The notes: generated from the letters alone by a model not told the origin. A stretch of DNA of 64,000 nt from Methylorubrum sp. B1-46 (GCF_021117295.1 NZ_CP088247.1:434001-498000); one strand, 5' to 3'; shown: positions 42,779 to 52,520, numbered from the stretch's first letter. Numbers and translations are program-made.

Positions 42779-43675
42779 ATGGATTCCTTCGAGCTGAACA
42801 AGGTTGCGGGCGCTGTCCTGGGTGCTCTCCTGTTCGCGGTCGGGTCGGGCTTCGTGGCGGAGCTGATCTATCATCCCAAGCCTGCCGGAAACGCCGGCTA
42901 TCCCCTGCCCGAGCCGGAGCCGACGAGCGGCGGCGCCGCAGCCGAGGCGCCGAAGGCCGAGCCCATCGCCGTGCGGCTCGCCAGCGCCGACGCCGACAAG
43001 GGCAAGGGCGGCACCAAGGCCTGCCAAGCCTGCCACAGCTTCGAGAAGGGCGGCCCCAACAAGGTCGGTCCCGATCTGTGGGACATCGTCGAGCGCGAGA
43101 AGGCGCATGCCGCCGGCTTCGATTATTCCGCCAGCCTGAAGGAGAAGGGCGGCACCTGGACCTACGAGGATCTCGACCACTTCCTCGAGAGCCCGAAGGG
43201 GTACGCGAAGGGCACCAAGATGGCGTTTGCCGGCATCAGCTCGCCGGCCGAGCGCGCCAACGTCATCGCCTATCTGCGCACGCTCTCAGACAGCCCGAAG
43301 CCGCTGCCGGCCGCCGCGAAGAAGGCCGAGGCCGCGCCGGAGGGTGAGAAGAAGGCGGAAGCCGCCAAGCCTGCAGAGGGCAAGGCCGAGGACAAGAAGG
43401 CCGGGGAGCGGCCGGTCGAGAGCGCCACGGGCGACAAGGAGAAGGCGCCGCAGACCAACGCGCCGAAGGGCGACACCCAATCCGGTGACGGCAAGGACAC
43501 CGCCCGTCCGGTCCCGGCACCGGGGGTCCAGCCGCAGCGCAACGAGGTTGCCCCGACGCAGGCCCCGGAGGCCAAGCCCTCGGGCGATATCCCGACCAAG
43601 GCCGCGCCCGGCTCAGAGAGCACGCCGGCCACCGAGCCGCCGGCCAAGGCCGATCCCGACACGCCCAAGCCGTAA
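42779..43675 (+). CDS. Membrane-anchored c-type cytochrome with long charged C-terminal tail
   Basis: 298 residues. An N-terminal anchor (VAGAVLGALLFAVGSGFVAE) holds it in the inner membrane. Linker, then a class I cytochrome c domain (~residues 65-170): CQACH heme motif at Cys82-Cys85-His86 and axial Met148 (GTKMAFAG). Similar to CycM-type cytochromes c552 of rhizobia that carry electrons between the bc1 complex and terminal oxidases. Residues ~171-298 form a Lys/Glu/Ala/Pro-rich low-complexity tail (EGEKKAEAAKPAEGKAEDKK), likely disordered. The tail is much longer than in typical family members. Followed by a strong terminator. Confidence 0.88.
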   Translation: MDSFELNKVAGAVLGALLFAVGSGFVAELIYHPKPAGNAGYPLPEPEPTSGGAAAEAPKAEPIAVRLASADADKGKGGTKACQACHSFEKGGPNKVGPDLWDIVEREKAHAAGFDYSASLKEKGGTWTYEDLDHFLESPKGYAKGTKMAFAGISSPAERANVIAYLRTLSDSPKPLPAAAKKAEAAPEGEKKAEAAKPAEGKAEDKKAGERPVESATGDKEKAPQTNAPKGDTQSGDGKDTARPVPAPGVQPQRNEVAPTQAPEAKPSGDIPTKAAPGSESTPATEPPAKADPDTPKP

Positions 43676-43701
43676 GGCGACGGGGACAGATCCATCTTCC
43701 C

Positions 43702-43731
43702 AAGGCCGGGCCGCGAAAGCCCGGCCTTTTT
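43702..43731 (+). terminator. Rho-independent terminator after cytochrome c gene
   Basis: AAGGCCGGGC (43702-43711), loop, GCCCGGCCTT (43719-43728), then TTT. A 10-bp perfect stem with a T-tract, 26 nt after the stop codon. Confidence 0.9.
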
Positions 43732-43848
43732 CATGTCCCATTCCCCGGCGACCGCCTCTGCGCGCTCACGGCGGGTTGGCGCCGGCCCCGGCCTCGTCCT
43801 AGAACGGCGCCCGACCGTCCTCTCACGGGACCGGGAGACCGCGCCAAC

Positions 43849-45762
43849 GTGACAGAAAACGCCGTGATCGCTCGCCGCAGCTTCCTCGCCGGAGCGCTCG
43901 TTCTCCTCGGGCTGCGAGGCCCCGCCTCGGCCCAGGAGCCCGCCGAATCCGCCTCGAAGGTCTCGGCGCAGGAGGCACCGGGCAGTTGGCGCCACGCGCT
44001 GACCCTGCTCGGCGAGCCGAAATACGGCCCGGACTTCCAGCATTTCGACTATGCCGATCCGAAGGCACCGGTCGGCGGCCTGGTCCGGCTCGGAGCCCAG
44101 GGCGGCTTCGACAACCTCAATTTCATCGTCAACGGCTTGAAGGGTGATCTCGAAGGCGGGATCACCCAGATCTACGACACGCTGATGGAGGATTCCGGTG
44201 ACGAGCCGTTCTCCTCCTACGGCCTGCTGGCCGAGGGCGTGCGGATCGCCGAGGACGGCCAGTCGGTGACGTACCGCCTACGGGCGAATGCGCGCTGGCA
44301 CGACGGCAAGCCGGTGACCGTCGAGGACGTGATCTGGTCCTTCGACACGCTGAAGGCCAACAGCCCGTTCTACGCCGCCTACTACCACACCGTGGCCAAG
44401 GCCGAGCCGGGCGCTGAGCGCGAGGTCGTCTTCCGCTTCAGCGAGGCCGGCAATCGCGAGCTGCCGCAGGTGCTCGGCCAGATGCAGGTACTGCCCAAGC
44501 ATTGGTGGACCGGCACCGACAAGAACGGCAAGCCGCGCAACGCCACCGAGACGACGCTCGAAATTCCGCTGGGTTCTGGCTCCTACCGGCTCGCCAAGAT
44601 CGATGCCGGCCGCTCCGCCGTCTACGAGCGCGTGGCCGATTACTGGGGCAAAGACCTGCCGGTGAATCGCGGCCGCAACAATTTCGGCACGGTCCGCTTC
44701 GAGTATTTCCGCGATGGATCGGTGCTGCTGGAGGCGTTGAAGGGCGACCTCTACGACTTCCGCAGCGAAAACATCGCCCGCAACTGGGCCACCGCCTACG
44801 ATGACTTCCCCGCGGTGAAAGAAGGGCGCCTGATCAAGGAGGAGTTCCCCGGCCGCGGCACCGGCATCATGCAGGCCTTCGTGTTCAACCTGCGCCGGGA
44901 CAAGTTCAAGGACGAGCGGGTGCGCCGCGCCTTCAACCTCGCCCTGAACTTCGAGGAGATGAACCGGCAGCTCTTCTACGGCCTCTACAGCCGGATCGAT
45001 TCCTACTTCTACGGCTCGGAACTGGCCTCGTCCGGCCTGCCCGACGGACTTGAGAAGGTGATCCTGGAAAGCGTCAAGGACAAGCTTCCGGGCAGCGTCT
45101 TCACCGAGACCTACACCAACCCCGTCAACGATACGCCGGAGGCCGTGCGCGGCAATCTTCGCAAGGCGGTCGGCCTGTTGCGCGAGGCCGGCTACGAGCT
45201 AAAGGGCGGCAAGATGGTGGCGAAGGCCACCGGCGAGCCGCTGACCGTCGAGTTCCTCGAATTCCAGAACGTGTTCGAGCGGGTGATCCTGCCCTACGCC
45301 GCACAGCTCAAACTGATCGGCATCGAGTCCTCGATCCGGGTGATCGATCAGGCGCAGTACCAGAACCGCCTGCGCAGCTTCGACTTCGACATCACCACCT
45401 CGAACTGGCCGGAATCGCTCTCACCCGGCAACGAGCAGCGTGAATTCTGGGGCTCGGCCGCCGCCGACAAGCCGGGCTCGCGCAACATCGCCGGGATCAA
45501 GGATGCCGGCATCGACGCGCTGATCGAGAAGGTGATCTTCGCCCAGGACCGCGAGACCCTGGTCGCCGCGACGCATGCCCTCGACCGGACGCTGCTGGCC
45601 CACAACTTCGTGGTGCCGCAATGGTCGTCTGCCGTGACGCGGACACTGCGCTGGAACCGCTTCGGCCGTCCGGCCGTGCTGCCGAAATACGGCTCCTCGG
45701 GCTTCCCGACCACGTGGTGGTACGACGAGGCGCTCGCCGCCAAGACGGGTGCCCCGCGGTGA
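43849..45762 (+). CDS. ABC transporter periplasmic binding protein, YejA-like (1)
   Basis: 637 residues from the GTG at 43849. A Tat signal (IARRSFLAGALVLLGL) is followed by a family-5 (oligopeptide-type) binding protein of the YejA branch: ALTLLGEPKYGPDFQHFDYA, DPKAPVGGLVRLGAQGGFDN, and an ending FGRPAVLPKYGSSGFPTTWW. YejABEF imports microcin C-like peptides and other peptides. This is the first of two tandem paralogs. Stop overlaps the next start (GTGA). Confidence 0.9.
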   Translation: MTENAVIARRSFLAGALVLLGLRGPASAQEPAESASKVSAQEAPGSWRHALTLLGEPKYGPDFQHFDYADPKAPVGGLVRLGAQGGFDNLNFIVNGLKGDLEGGITQIYDTLMEDSGDEPFSSYGLLAEGVRIAEDGQSVTYRLRANARWHDGKPVTVEDVIWSFDTLKANSPFYAAYYHTVAKAEPGAEREVVFRFSEAGNRELPQVLGQMQVLPKHWWTGTDKNGKPRNATETTLEIPLGSGSYRLAKIDAGRSAVYERVADYWGKDLPVNRGRNNFGTVRFEYFRDGSVLLEALKGDLYDFRSENIARNWATAYDDFPAVKEGRLIKEEFPGRGTGIMQAFVFNLRRDKFKDERVRRAFNLALNFEEMNRQLFYGLYSRIDSYFYGSELASSGLPDGLEKVILESVKDKLPGSVFTETYTNPVNDTPEAVRGNLRKAVGLLREAGYELKGGKMVAKATGEPLTVEFLEFQNVFERVILPYAAQLKLIGIESSIRVIDQAQYQNRLRSFDFDITTSNWPESLSPGNEQREFWGSAAADKPGSRNIAGIKDAGIDALIEKVIFAQDRETLVAATHALDRTLLAHNFVVPQWSSAVTRTLRWNRFGRPAVLPKYGSSGFPTTWWYDEALAAKTGAPR

Positions 45763-47645
45763 GCGCGGACGCGACCCGTCGGAGCATCGTCCTCGGGACG
45801 GGGGCGCTCGCTCTTGCGAGCACCCTGCCGCGCTCGCCCCGCGCTGAAGGGAGCCGCCCCGTTCCCGGCAAGGCGCACGGCGAGATCCATGGATTGTCGA
45901 GCTTCGGCGAGCTGAAATACGCGCCCGATTTCTCGAACTTCGACTACGTGAACCCGATGGCCCCGCGCGGCGGGCGCTTCTCGACCCAGATCGTCCAGAC
46001 CTTCGGCAATCAGGCGTTCGACACCTTCGACACGCTCAATCCCTACGTCTTCCGCGGCACTGGCGCGGCCGGCATCAACCTGACCTTCGACAGCCTGATG
46101 GTGCGCGCGCTCGACGAGCCGGACGCGCTGTACGGGCTCGTCGCCCGCTCGGTCGAGACCAGCGCCGATGGCCTGACCTACCGCTTCGCCCTGCGTCCCC
46201 AGGCGCGCTTCCACGACGGCTCGCCGCTGACCGCGCGGGACGCCGCCTTCTCCCTCACCATCCTCAAGGAGAAGGGCCACCCGACGATTGCGCAGGTCAT
46301 TCGCGACGTCGCCGAGGCGACGGCGGAAGGCAACGAGACCCTGGTGGTCCGCTTCGCCTCCGGCCGCAGCCGCGATCTGCCGCTGATCGTCGCCGGTCTT
46401 CCGATCTTCTCGGCCAAATTCTTTGAGGGGCGCGACTTCGAGGCTCAGACGCTTCAGCCGCTGCTCGGCTCCGGCGCCTATCAGGTTGGGCGCATCGATA
46501 TCGGCCGCTTCATCGAGCTGGAGCGCGTGAGCGATTACTGGGCGGCGGATCTGCCCGTCATGGTCGGGCAGAACAATTTCGACCAGATCCGCTACGAGTA
46601 TTTCCGCGATCGGCAGGTCGCCTTCGAAGCGTTCAAGGGCGGCGCCTACACCTATCGCCAGGAATTCACCTCGCGGATCTGGGCGACCGGCTACGATTTC
46701 CCGGCCGCGCGCGAGGGCCGCGTCAAGCGCGAGACCCTGCCCGACACCTCGCCCGCCGCCATCCAAGGCTGGTTCTTCAACACCCGCCGCGAGGTGTTCA
46801 AGGATCCCCGCGTGCGCGAGGCGATCGGCCTGTGCTTCGACTTCCCCTGGACAAACCGTACGGCAATGTTCGGCGCCTACGAACGCACCGTCTCCTTCTT
46901 CCAGAAGACCGACCTGATGGCCACGGGCAAGCCCTCCCCGGAGGAGCTGGCGCTGCTCGAACCGTTCAGCGGGCAGGTGCCGGCCGAGGTCTTCGGCGAG
47001 GCCTGGATGCCCCCGGTTCCGGACGGATCCGGCCAGGACCGGGCGCTGCTCGCCCGCGCGGTGGCTCTGCTCAAGGAGGCCGGCTGCACCCGTGAGGGTG
47101 GGGCCTTGCGGCTGCCGGGCGGCAAGCCGATCGAGTTCGAGTTCCTCGATTCCGACTCCGTGTGGGAGCCGATCGTGCAGCCCTTCATCCGCAATCTCGG
47201 GCTGATCGGCATCAAGGCCCGCCAGCGGGTGGTAGACGCCGCGCAGTACCAAGCGCGGGTGCGCGACTTCGACTTCGATATCACGGCCCGCGCCGCCTCG
47301 GGTGACGCAACTCCAGGCCCGGAGCTGCGCGAGGCCTACGGCTCACGTGCCGCGGCGATTCCTGGCTCCAACAATCTGGCCGGCATCAGCGATCCGGTGA
47401 TCGACGCCCTGCTCGACAGCATCGCCAATGCGGATTCGCGCGCGAGCCTCACCGTGGCCTGCCGCGCCCTCGACCGGGTGCTGCGGACCGGCCGCTACTG
47501 GATTTCGATGTGGTACTCGCCAGAGTATCGCCTTGCCCTGTGGGACATGTTCGGCCGCCCGGCGAAGCTGCCGACCTATGGGCTCGGCGTGCCGGCCCTG
47601 TGGTGGTACGACGAACAGAAGGCGCGGCGGATCGGCCGGGGCTGA
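45759..47645 (+). CDS. ABC transporter periplasmic binding protein, YejA-like (2)
   Basis: 628 residues from the GTG at 45759, overlapping the preceding stop (GTGA). Has a Tat-type start (TRRSIVLGTGALALASTL), then HGLSSFGELKYAPDFSNFDY and VNPMAPRGGRFSTQIVQ, the family-5 core, and ends FGRPAKLPTYGLGVPALWWY, parallel to the upstream paralog. Arose by tandem duplication. The two paralogs may differ in peptide specificity. Confidence 0.9.
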   Translation: MSADATRRSIVLGTGALALASTLPRSPRAEGSRPVPGKAHGEIHGLSSFGELKYAPDFSNFDYVNPMAPRGGRFSTQIVQTFGNQAFDTFDTLNPYVFRGTGAAGINLTFDSLMVRALDEPDALYGLVARSVETSADGLTYRFALRPQARFHDGSPLTARDAAFSLTILKEKGHPTIAQVIRDVAEATAEGNETLVVRFASGRSRDLPLIVAGLPIFSAKFFEGRDFEAQTLQPLLGSGAYQVGRIDIGRFIELERVSDYWAADLPVMVGQNNFDQIRYEYFRDRQVAFEAFKGGAYTYRQEFTSRIWATGYDFPAAREGRVKRETLPDTSPAAIQGWFFNTRREVFKDPRVREAIGLCFDFPWTNRTAMFGAYERTVSFFQKTDLMATGKPSPEELALLEPFSGQVPAEVFGEAWMPPVPDGSGQDRALLARAVALLKEAGCTREGGALRLPGGKPIEFEFLDSDSVWEPIVQPFIRNLGLIGIKARQRVVDAAQYQARVRDFDFDITARAASGDATPGPELREAYGSRAAAIPGSNNLAGISDPVIDALLDSIANADSRASLTVACRALDRVLRTGRYWISMWYSPEYRLALWDMFGRPAKLPTYGLGVPALWWYDEQKARRIGRG

Positions 47646-47654
47646 GGACTGTCC

Positions 47655-48758
47655 ATGCTCGCCTATATCCTGCGCCGCATCGCGCTGATGATCCCGACGA
47701 TCTTCGGGATCATGCTCATCACCTTCGCCATCATCCAGTTTGCCCCCGGCGGCCCGGTGGAACGGGTGCTGGCGCAGCTCCAGGGCCAGCAGGAGGGCTC
47801 GCTCTCGCGCATCACCGGCGGGCAGGGTGACCTCGGTGGCGGAGCGGCCCGGAGCGGGGGCGGCGGCGACACGTCGAAGTATCGCGGCGCGCAAGGGCTC
47901 GATCCGGCCTTCATCAAAAAGCTCGAAGCGCAGTTCGGCTTCGACAAGCCGGCCTACGAGCGCTTCGGCAAGATGCTGTGGGACTACCTCCGCTTCGATT
48001 TCGGCCGCAGCTATTTTCGCGACGTCTCGGTGCTGGACCTGATCAAGGAGAAGCTCCCGGTCTCGATCTCGCTCGGCCTGTGGATGACGCTGATCTCCTA
48101 CGCAATCTCGATCCCGCTCGGCATCCGCAAGGCGGTCGCCGACGGTTCGCGCTTCGATGTCTGGACCTCGGCCGTCGTCATCGTCGGCTACGCGATCCCG
48201 AGCTTCCTGTTCGGCATCCTGCTGGTGATCCTGTTCGCGGGCGGCTCGTTCCTGCAGATCTTCCCCTTGCGCGGCCTCACCTCCGAGAATTTCGAGTCCC
48301 TGAGCCTCTGGGGCAAGGCCCTGGACTATGCCTGGCACCTCGTGCTGCCGCTCTCGGCCCTGGTGCTCGGCGCCTTCGCCACCTCGACGCTGCTCACAAA
48401 GAACTCGTTTCTCGACGAGATCCGCAAGCAATACGTGGTCACCGCCCGGATGAAGGGCGTGAGCGAGCGGCGCGTTCTTTACGGCCACGTCTTCCGCAAC
48501 GCGATGCTGATCGTCATCGCGGGCTTTCCCGGCGCCTTCATCACCGCCTTCTTCACCGGCTCGCTGCTGATCGAGACAATCTTCTCGCTCGACGGGCTCG
48601 GACTCCTGTCCTTCTCCTCCATCGTCGGCCGCGATTATCCGGTGGTGTTCGCCACGCTCTACATCTTCTCCCTGCTCGGTCTGGCGGTGAACCTCCTGTC
48701 CGACCTCACCTACACCTGGATCGATCCGCGCATCGACTTCTCGTCGCGCGGCGCCTAA
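47655..48758 (+). CDS. yejB: Peptide ABC transporter permease YejB
   Basis: 367 residues with about six membrane segments. Begins [20 protein letters not shown], contains a Gly/Ser-rich insert ([19 protein letters not shown]), and carries the binding-protein-dependent transport signature ([20 protein letters not shown]). The [21 protein letters not shown] loop is present. Starts 9 nt after the second yejA. The partner permease yejE and the ATPase yejF are not downstream: the next gene is a GNAT. Confidence 0.92.
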   Translation: MLAYILRRIALMIPTIFGIMLITFAIIQFAPGGPVERVLAQLQGQQEGSLSRITGGQGDLGGGAARSGGGGDTSKYRGAQGLDPAFIKKLEAQFGFDKPAYERFGKMLWDYLRFDFGRSYFRDVSVLDLIKEKLPVSISLGLWMTLISYAISIPLGIRKAVADGSRFDVWTSAVVIVGYAIPSFLFGILLVILFAGGSFLQIFPLRGLTSENFESLSLWGKALDYAWHLVLPLSALVLGAFATSTLLTKNSFLDEIRKQYVVTARMKGVSERRVLYGHVFRNAMLIVIAGFPGAFITAFFTGSLLIETIFSLDGLGLLSFSSIVGRDYPVVFATLYIFSLLGLAVNLLSDLTYTWIDPRIDFSSRGA

Positions 48759-48825
48759 CGCGGCCTCGGTTTGCCGGTTGTGGAGCCGGCTGCTATCGGC
48801 GCGAACCCGCCGCCGGACGCCAGCC

Positions 48826-49329
48826 GTGACCGCCCTTCCCCTCGTCATCCGCCCCGAACATCCGGACGACGCCCTCGCCATCGAGCGCCTGCACGCCCGC
48901 GCCTTCGGCCCCGGCCGATTCGCCCGCACCGCCTACCGCCTGCGCGAGGGCGCCGCGCCGCTGCCCGAACTCTGCCTAACGGCACTGGTGGGCACCTATC
49001 TCGTCGGCTCGGTGCGGATCGGCCCGGCCGAGGCCGAGGGCGGATCGCTCCTCGTGCTCGGTCCGCTCACCGTCGATCCGAGCTTTTCCGATCGCGGCAT
49101 CGGCACGCGCCTGATGCAGGCGAGTCTCGACGCTGCCCGCGCCGCCGGACACGGCCTCGTCGTTCTGGTGGGCGACGCGCCCTACTATGCCCGCTTCGGC
49201 TTCAAGCCGGTTCCCCCCGGCCGCCTCGCCCTGCCGGGGCCCGTCGATCCGGGGCGCTTCCTCTGGCTCGAACTCCGGGACGGGGCAAGCACCGGCCTTT
49301 CCGGCACGATCCGCCCGCTGCGGGGATAG
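48826..49329 (+). CDS. GNAT-family N-acetyltransferase
   Basis: 167 residues from the GTG at 48826 (TALPLVIRPEHPDDALAIER); a TTG at 48778 is possible. The acetyl-CoA-binding motif LGPLTVDPSFSDRGIGTRLM (motif A, R/QxxGxG/A) and the conserved DAPYYARFGFKP are clear. Transfers acetyl from acetyl-CoA to an unidentified amine. Close relatives are YhbS-like. It is 67 nt after yejB and could be cotranscribed. Confidence 0.85.
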   Translation: MTALPLVIRPEHPDDALAIERLHARAFGPGRFARTAYRLREGAAPLPELCLTALVGTYLVGSVRIGPAEAEGGSLLVLGPLTVDPSFSDRGIGTRLMQASLDAARAAGHGLVVLVGDAPYYARFGFKPVPPGRLALPGPVDPGRFLWLELRDGASTGLSGTIRPLRG

Positions 49330-49409
49330 GGCGACCGGACACCGCTTGACCGCCGGGGGCGGGGATCGGACACCAGGGCAAAGACTAAGAGTAACGGAAC
49401 ACTCCCGCC

Positions 49410-50948
49410 GTGCCGACCAGCGACGACCGCCGCTCCCCGCCCCGTTTCAACGCGGCCCGCTACTGCCTCGCGGAGAATGCCCGGCTGCGCGGCGACAAGA
49501 CCGCCCTCGTCATGGTCGGCGACGGCGGCGCCGTCAGCCACCTCACCTATGCGCAAGCTGATCGCGCCGTGCGCGGCATCGCGGCAGGTCTGCTCGGACT
49601 CGGGCTGAAGGCCGGCGACCGGGTGATGATCCGCATGGGCAACGAAACCGACTACGTGCTCGTCTATTTCGGCGCGCTCGCCGCCGGCCTCGTCGCCCTG
49701 CCCTCCTCGCCGCAACTGACGGCAGACGAGGCCGCCTTCCTGATGGAGAATGCCGCCGTCGCCGTCGTGGTGACAGGCGAGGGCTTGTCCGAAATCGACG
49801 CCGGTGGTCCCGCGGGCTGCTTCCGGCTCGACTTGGAAAAGATCGCGGCGATGAAGGCGGGCGAACCGCTCTCCGACTATGCCGACACCGCCGCAGACGA
49901 TCCGGCGACGCTTGTCTACACCTCCGGCACCACGAGCCGCCCGAAGGGCGTTCTCCACGCCCACCGCGCCATCTGGGGCCGCCGGCCGATGCATGCCCAC
50001 TGGCTCGGCCTCAGCGAAGCCGACGTGATGCTGCATGCCGGCACCATGAACTGGACCTACACGCTCGGCGTCGGAATCACCGACCCTTGGGCCTGCGGCG
50101 CGACGACGGTGCTCTACAACGGCCCGCGCGACCGCGGGATCTGGCCCCGCCTCATCGCCGAGCAGGGCGCGACGATCTTCGCGGCGGTGCCGAGCGTCTA
50201 CCGCCAGATCCTCAAATACGCCGACCTCGCCGCGCACGATCTCTCGCGCCTGCGCCACGGCGTCACCGCGGGCGAGGCGCTCTCTTCCGACCTTCACGAC
50301 GCCTGGACGACGGCCACGGGCAAGCCCCTCTACGAGGCCCTCGGCATGAGCGAGATCTCGACCTACGTGTCGAGCGGCCCGACCATCCCCGTGCGTCCCG
50401 GCTCGCCCGGCCGGCCGCAGCCGGGGCGCCGCGTCGCGATCCTGCCGGCCGAGGGCCCACCCGAGCCGCTCCCGGCGGGGGAGACCGGCCTTCTGGCGAT
50501 CCACCGCTCCGATCCGGGCCTGATGCTCGGCTACTGGCAGCGGCCGGAGGAAGAGGCGGCGGTCCTGCGCGGTGAGTGGTTCGCCGGCGGCGACCTCGCG
50601 AGCTTCGATGCGGACGGCTACCTCTGGTTCCACGGCCGCAACGACGACCTGATGAACGCCATGGGCTACCGCGTTTCGCCCGTGGAAGTGGAGGGCGTGC
50701 TCGCCGGCCATCCCGACATCGCCGAAGTCGGCGTGACGGAGCTGGCCGTGCGCCCCGACCTGCGGGTGATCGCCGCCTTCGTGGTTCTCCGCCCCGGCGC
50801 CGAGCCCGACGAAGAGGCCATGATAGCGTGGTGCGGCGAGCGCCTGGCCGCCTACAAGGCGCCCCGCGCCATCCGCTTCCTCGACGCATTGCCGCGCACC
50901 GCCAACGGCAAGGTCCAGCGCAAGCGCCTTGCGGAGGCCGCCGGATAG
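49410..50948 (+). CDS. AMP-dependent acyl-CoA synthetase (benzoate/acetate-CoA ligase type)
   Basis: 512 residues, start GTG 49410. Forms acyl-AMP then acyl-CoA. Motifs: DPATLVYTSGTTSRPKGVLH (phosphate-binding), YEALGMSEISTYVSSG, EWFAGGDLASFDADGYLWFH, GRNDDLMNAMGYRVSPVEVE, and the catalytic lysine in RTANGKVQRKRL. Best guess is a short or aromatic acyl acid substrate because the family resembles benzoate-CoA ligases, but sequence alone does not decide. Neighbours are a GNAT (upstream) and a GT2 (downstream) and give no pathway. Confidence 0.88.
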   Translation: MPTSDDRRSPPRFNAARYCLAENARLRGDKTALVMVGDGGAVSHLTYAQADRAVRGIAAGLLGLGLKAGDRVMIRMGNETDYVLVYFGALAAGLVALPSSPQLTADEAAFLMENAAVAVVVTGEGLSEIDAGGPAGCFRLDLEKIAAMKAGEPLSDYADTAADDPATLVYTSGTTSRPKGVLHAHRAIWGRRPMHAHWLGLSEADVMLHAGTMNWTYTLGVGITDPWACGATTVLYNGPRDRGIWPRLIAEQGATIFAAVPSVYRQILKYADLAAHDLSRLRHGVTAGEALSSDLHDAWTTATGKPLYEALGMSEISTYVSSGPTIPVRPGSPGRPQPGRRVAILPAEGPPEPLPAGETGLLAIHRSDPGLMLGYWQRPEEEAAVLRGEWFAGGDLASFDADGYLWFHGRNDDLMNAMGYRVSPVEVEGVLAGHPDIAEVGVTELAVRPDLRVIAAFVVLRPGAEPDEEAMIAWCGERLAAYKAPRAIRFLDALPRTANGKVQRKRLAEAAG

Positions 50949-51073
50949 AGGGCTTTCCGGCGAAGTGGGGGCCAATTCGCTGAAGGGAGGCGCGACATGG
51001 CGAGGACCGAGCCTCGTGCTTGTTCGCGTGGAATCCGGCCGGTAGAGCGGGGGTGCCGCGCGCGACGAGACCC

Positions 51074-51856
51074 ATGGCCCCGCTCCCGATTTCCGTCTTC
51101 ATCATCGTCAAGAACGAGGCCGACCGCATCGGCGCCACCCTCGCGGCGGTGCGGGACCTCGCTGACGACATCGTCGTGGTCGATTCCGGCTCGACCGACG
51201 GGACACAGGCGCTCGCGGCCTCGCTCGGCGCCCGGGTGATGCACAACGACTGGCCGGGCTACGGCCGGCAGAAGCGCTTCGCCGAAGGGCAGTGCCGGCA
51301 CGACTGGGTGCTCAACCTCGATGCCGACGAGGTGGTGCCGCCCGACCTCGCCGAGCGGATCCGGGCCGTTTTCGCCAACGGGGAGCCGACGCACGCTGCC
51401 TGGAGCATCGCCATCGCCGAGATCTTCCCCGGCGAGACGCGTCCTCACCCCTGGGCCTACGTGCTGACCCCGGTGCGGCTCTACCGTCGGGACTTGAGCA
51501 CCTACTCCACCTCGCCGGTTCATGACCGGGTGGTGTTGGGCCCGGGCGTCACCGTCGGGCAGATCAAGGGACGCATCCACCATTTCTCGGTGCGCTCGCT
51601 CGGCGACCAGCTCGACAAGCTCAACCGCTACTCCGACCAGCAGGCCGACGATCTCGATGCGCGCGGCGTTACGATTCCGGCTTGGCGCCTCTACGTGGAG
51701 CTGCCGGGCAACTTCCTGAAGGCCTATCTCGGGCGCCGCCACTTCGTCCGCGGCGCCTACGGTTTCCTCACGGCGATGAACTACGCGATCTCCCGCCATC
51801 TACGCGTGGCCAAGCATTACGAGCGCCGCGTCACAACCCCGCGCCGACCGGGTTGA
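51074..51856 (+). CDS. Glycosyltransferase family 2 (LPS-core type)
   Basis: 260 residues from the ATG at 51074. GT-A fold: VFIIVKNEADRIGATLAAVR, DDIVVVDSGSTDGTQALAAS, then the DxD-type LNLDADEVVPPDLAERI (Asp83, Asp85), and RPHPWAYVLTPVRLYRRDLS. The arrangement is that of WaaE/KdtX-like beta-glycosyltransferases that add a sugar to the LPS inner core. Membrane association is peripheral (C-terminal basic/hydrophobic region AYGFLTAMNYAISRHL). Immediately followed by tRNA-Ser. Confidence 0.88.
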   Translation: MAPLPISVFIIVKNEADRIGATLAAVRDLADDIVVVDSGSTDGTQALAASLGARVMHNDWPGYGRQKRFAEGQCRHDWVLNLDADEVVPPDLAERIRAVFANGEPTHAAWSIAIAEIFPGETRPHPWAYVLTPVRLYRRDLSTYSTSPVHDRVVLGPGVTVGQIKGRIHHFSVRSLGDQLDKLNRYSDQQADDLDARGVTIPAWRLYVELPGNFLKAYLGRRHFVRGAYGFLTAMNYAISRHLRVAKHYERRVTTPRRPG

Positions 51857-51891
51857 CCCGCCGCCCCGGAGCTTCTACAGCCAAGCGGCGG

Positions 51892-51984
51892 GGAGACGTG
51901 GCCGAGAGGCTGAAGGCACTCGTTTGCTAAATGAGCATACCCCTAATAAGGGTATCGAGGGTTCGAATCCCTCCGTCTCCGCCA
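51892..51984 (+). tRNA. tRNA-Ser(GCU)
   Basis: Acceptor stem GGAGACG (51892-51898) pairs with CGTCTCC, discriminator G (51981) and encoded CCA. The anticodon arm CTCGT-TTGCTAA-ATGAG has anticodon GCT at 51926-51928, decoding AGC/AGU. A long variable arm (CATACCCCTAATAAGGGTAT) and T-arm GAGGGTTCGAATCCCTC confirm a class II tRNA-Ser. Confidence 0.97.
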
Positions 51985-52102
51985 CCCATTCTCTTCATCA
52001 CAAGTCAATCAGCATGGTGCCGACGAGGTGCTTGCTTGCGGCGTGATGGATTGAGATTGATCGCGCCTTCCCTTGCATCCCGATTCGCAATTTGAGGCTT
52101 GG

Positions 52103-52312
52103 ATGAGCGAGCACCACAAGGACGCGTCACCGGCTGTCGCCCGCGCGATCTTCGAAGGCTTGGGTCCGATGGAACGGGCCGAGGTCGAGCGTGAGGCGAT
52201 CGAGAAGGGCGTGGAGCCGATCGAAATCGTCCGCCGGTCATTGGATGTGCTGATCTCGGAGACGGGACAGGCGGCCGGGAAATCGCAGTTCATCAGACGG
52301 TCGGGCCGCTGA
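52103..52312 (+). CDS. Hypothetical 69-residue protein
   Basis: 69 residues from the ATG at 52103 (MSEHHKDASPAVARAIFEGL); a TTG at 52073 is also in frame. Entirely helical and charged, with ERAEVEREAIEKGVEPIEIV, no signal or membrane segment. Not recognised. Follows tRNA-Ser; no integrase or phage gene is nearby, so I do not see an island. Confidence 0.5.
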   Translation: MSEHHKDASPAVARAIFEGLGPMERAEVEREAIEKGVEPIEIVRRSLDVLISETGQAAGKSQFIRRSGR

Positions 52313-52462
52313 GGCACAATCATCGCGTCCGATGAGTCGGCGCCCTATTCCTTCGCCGAAGCGCCCGTTCTGAGCTGAGGGGCTCGGCCGGCTGGCATAG
52401 GCCGTGACGCGACGCCCGGAAGGTACACCGTTTCCGTTTGATCGCCACAGGTCTCGCCTCCC

Positions 52463-52520
52463 GCCGTCATTGCGAGCGACAGGGGGCGCTGCAGGGCACG
52501 ACATTTCCGGGACCGGCCGG
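52463..52520. repeat. Dispersed repeat, partial copy
   Basis: GCCGTCATTGCGAGCGACAG ... GGGCACGACATTTCCGGGAC resembles one arm and the centre of the other copies; the opposite arm is degenerate. Between the small ORF and the convergent hemN. Confidence 0.4.

Noticed and set aside
45348..47252. Long minus-strand open frame opposite the yejA genes
   Set aside because: Same GC-bias shadow; the plus strand has YejA proteins with signal sequences and family motifs.
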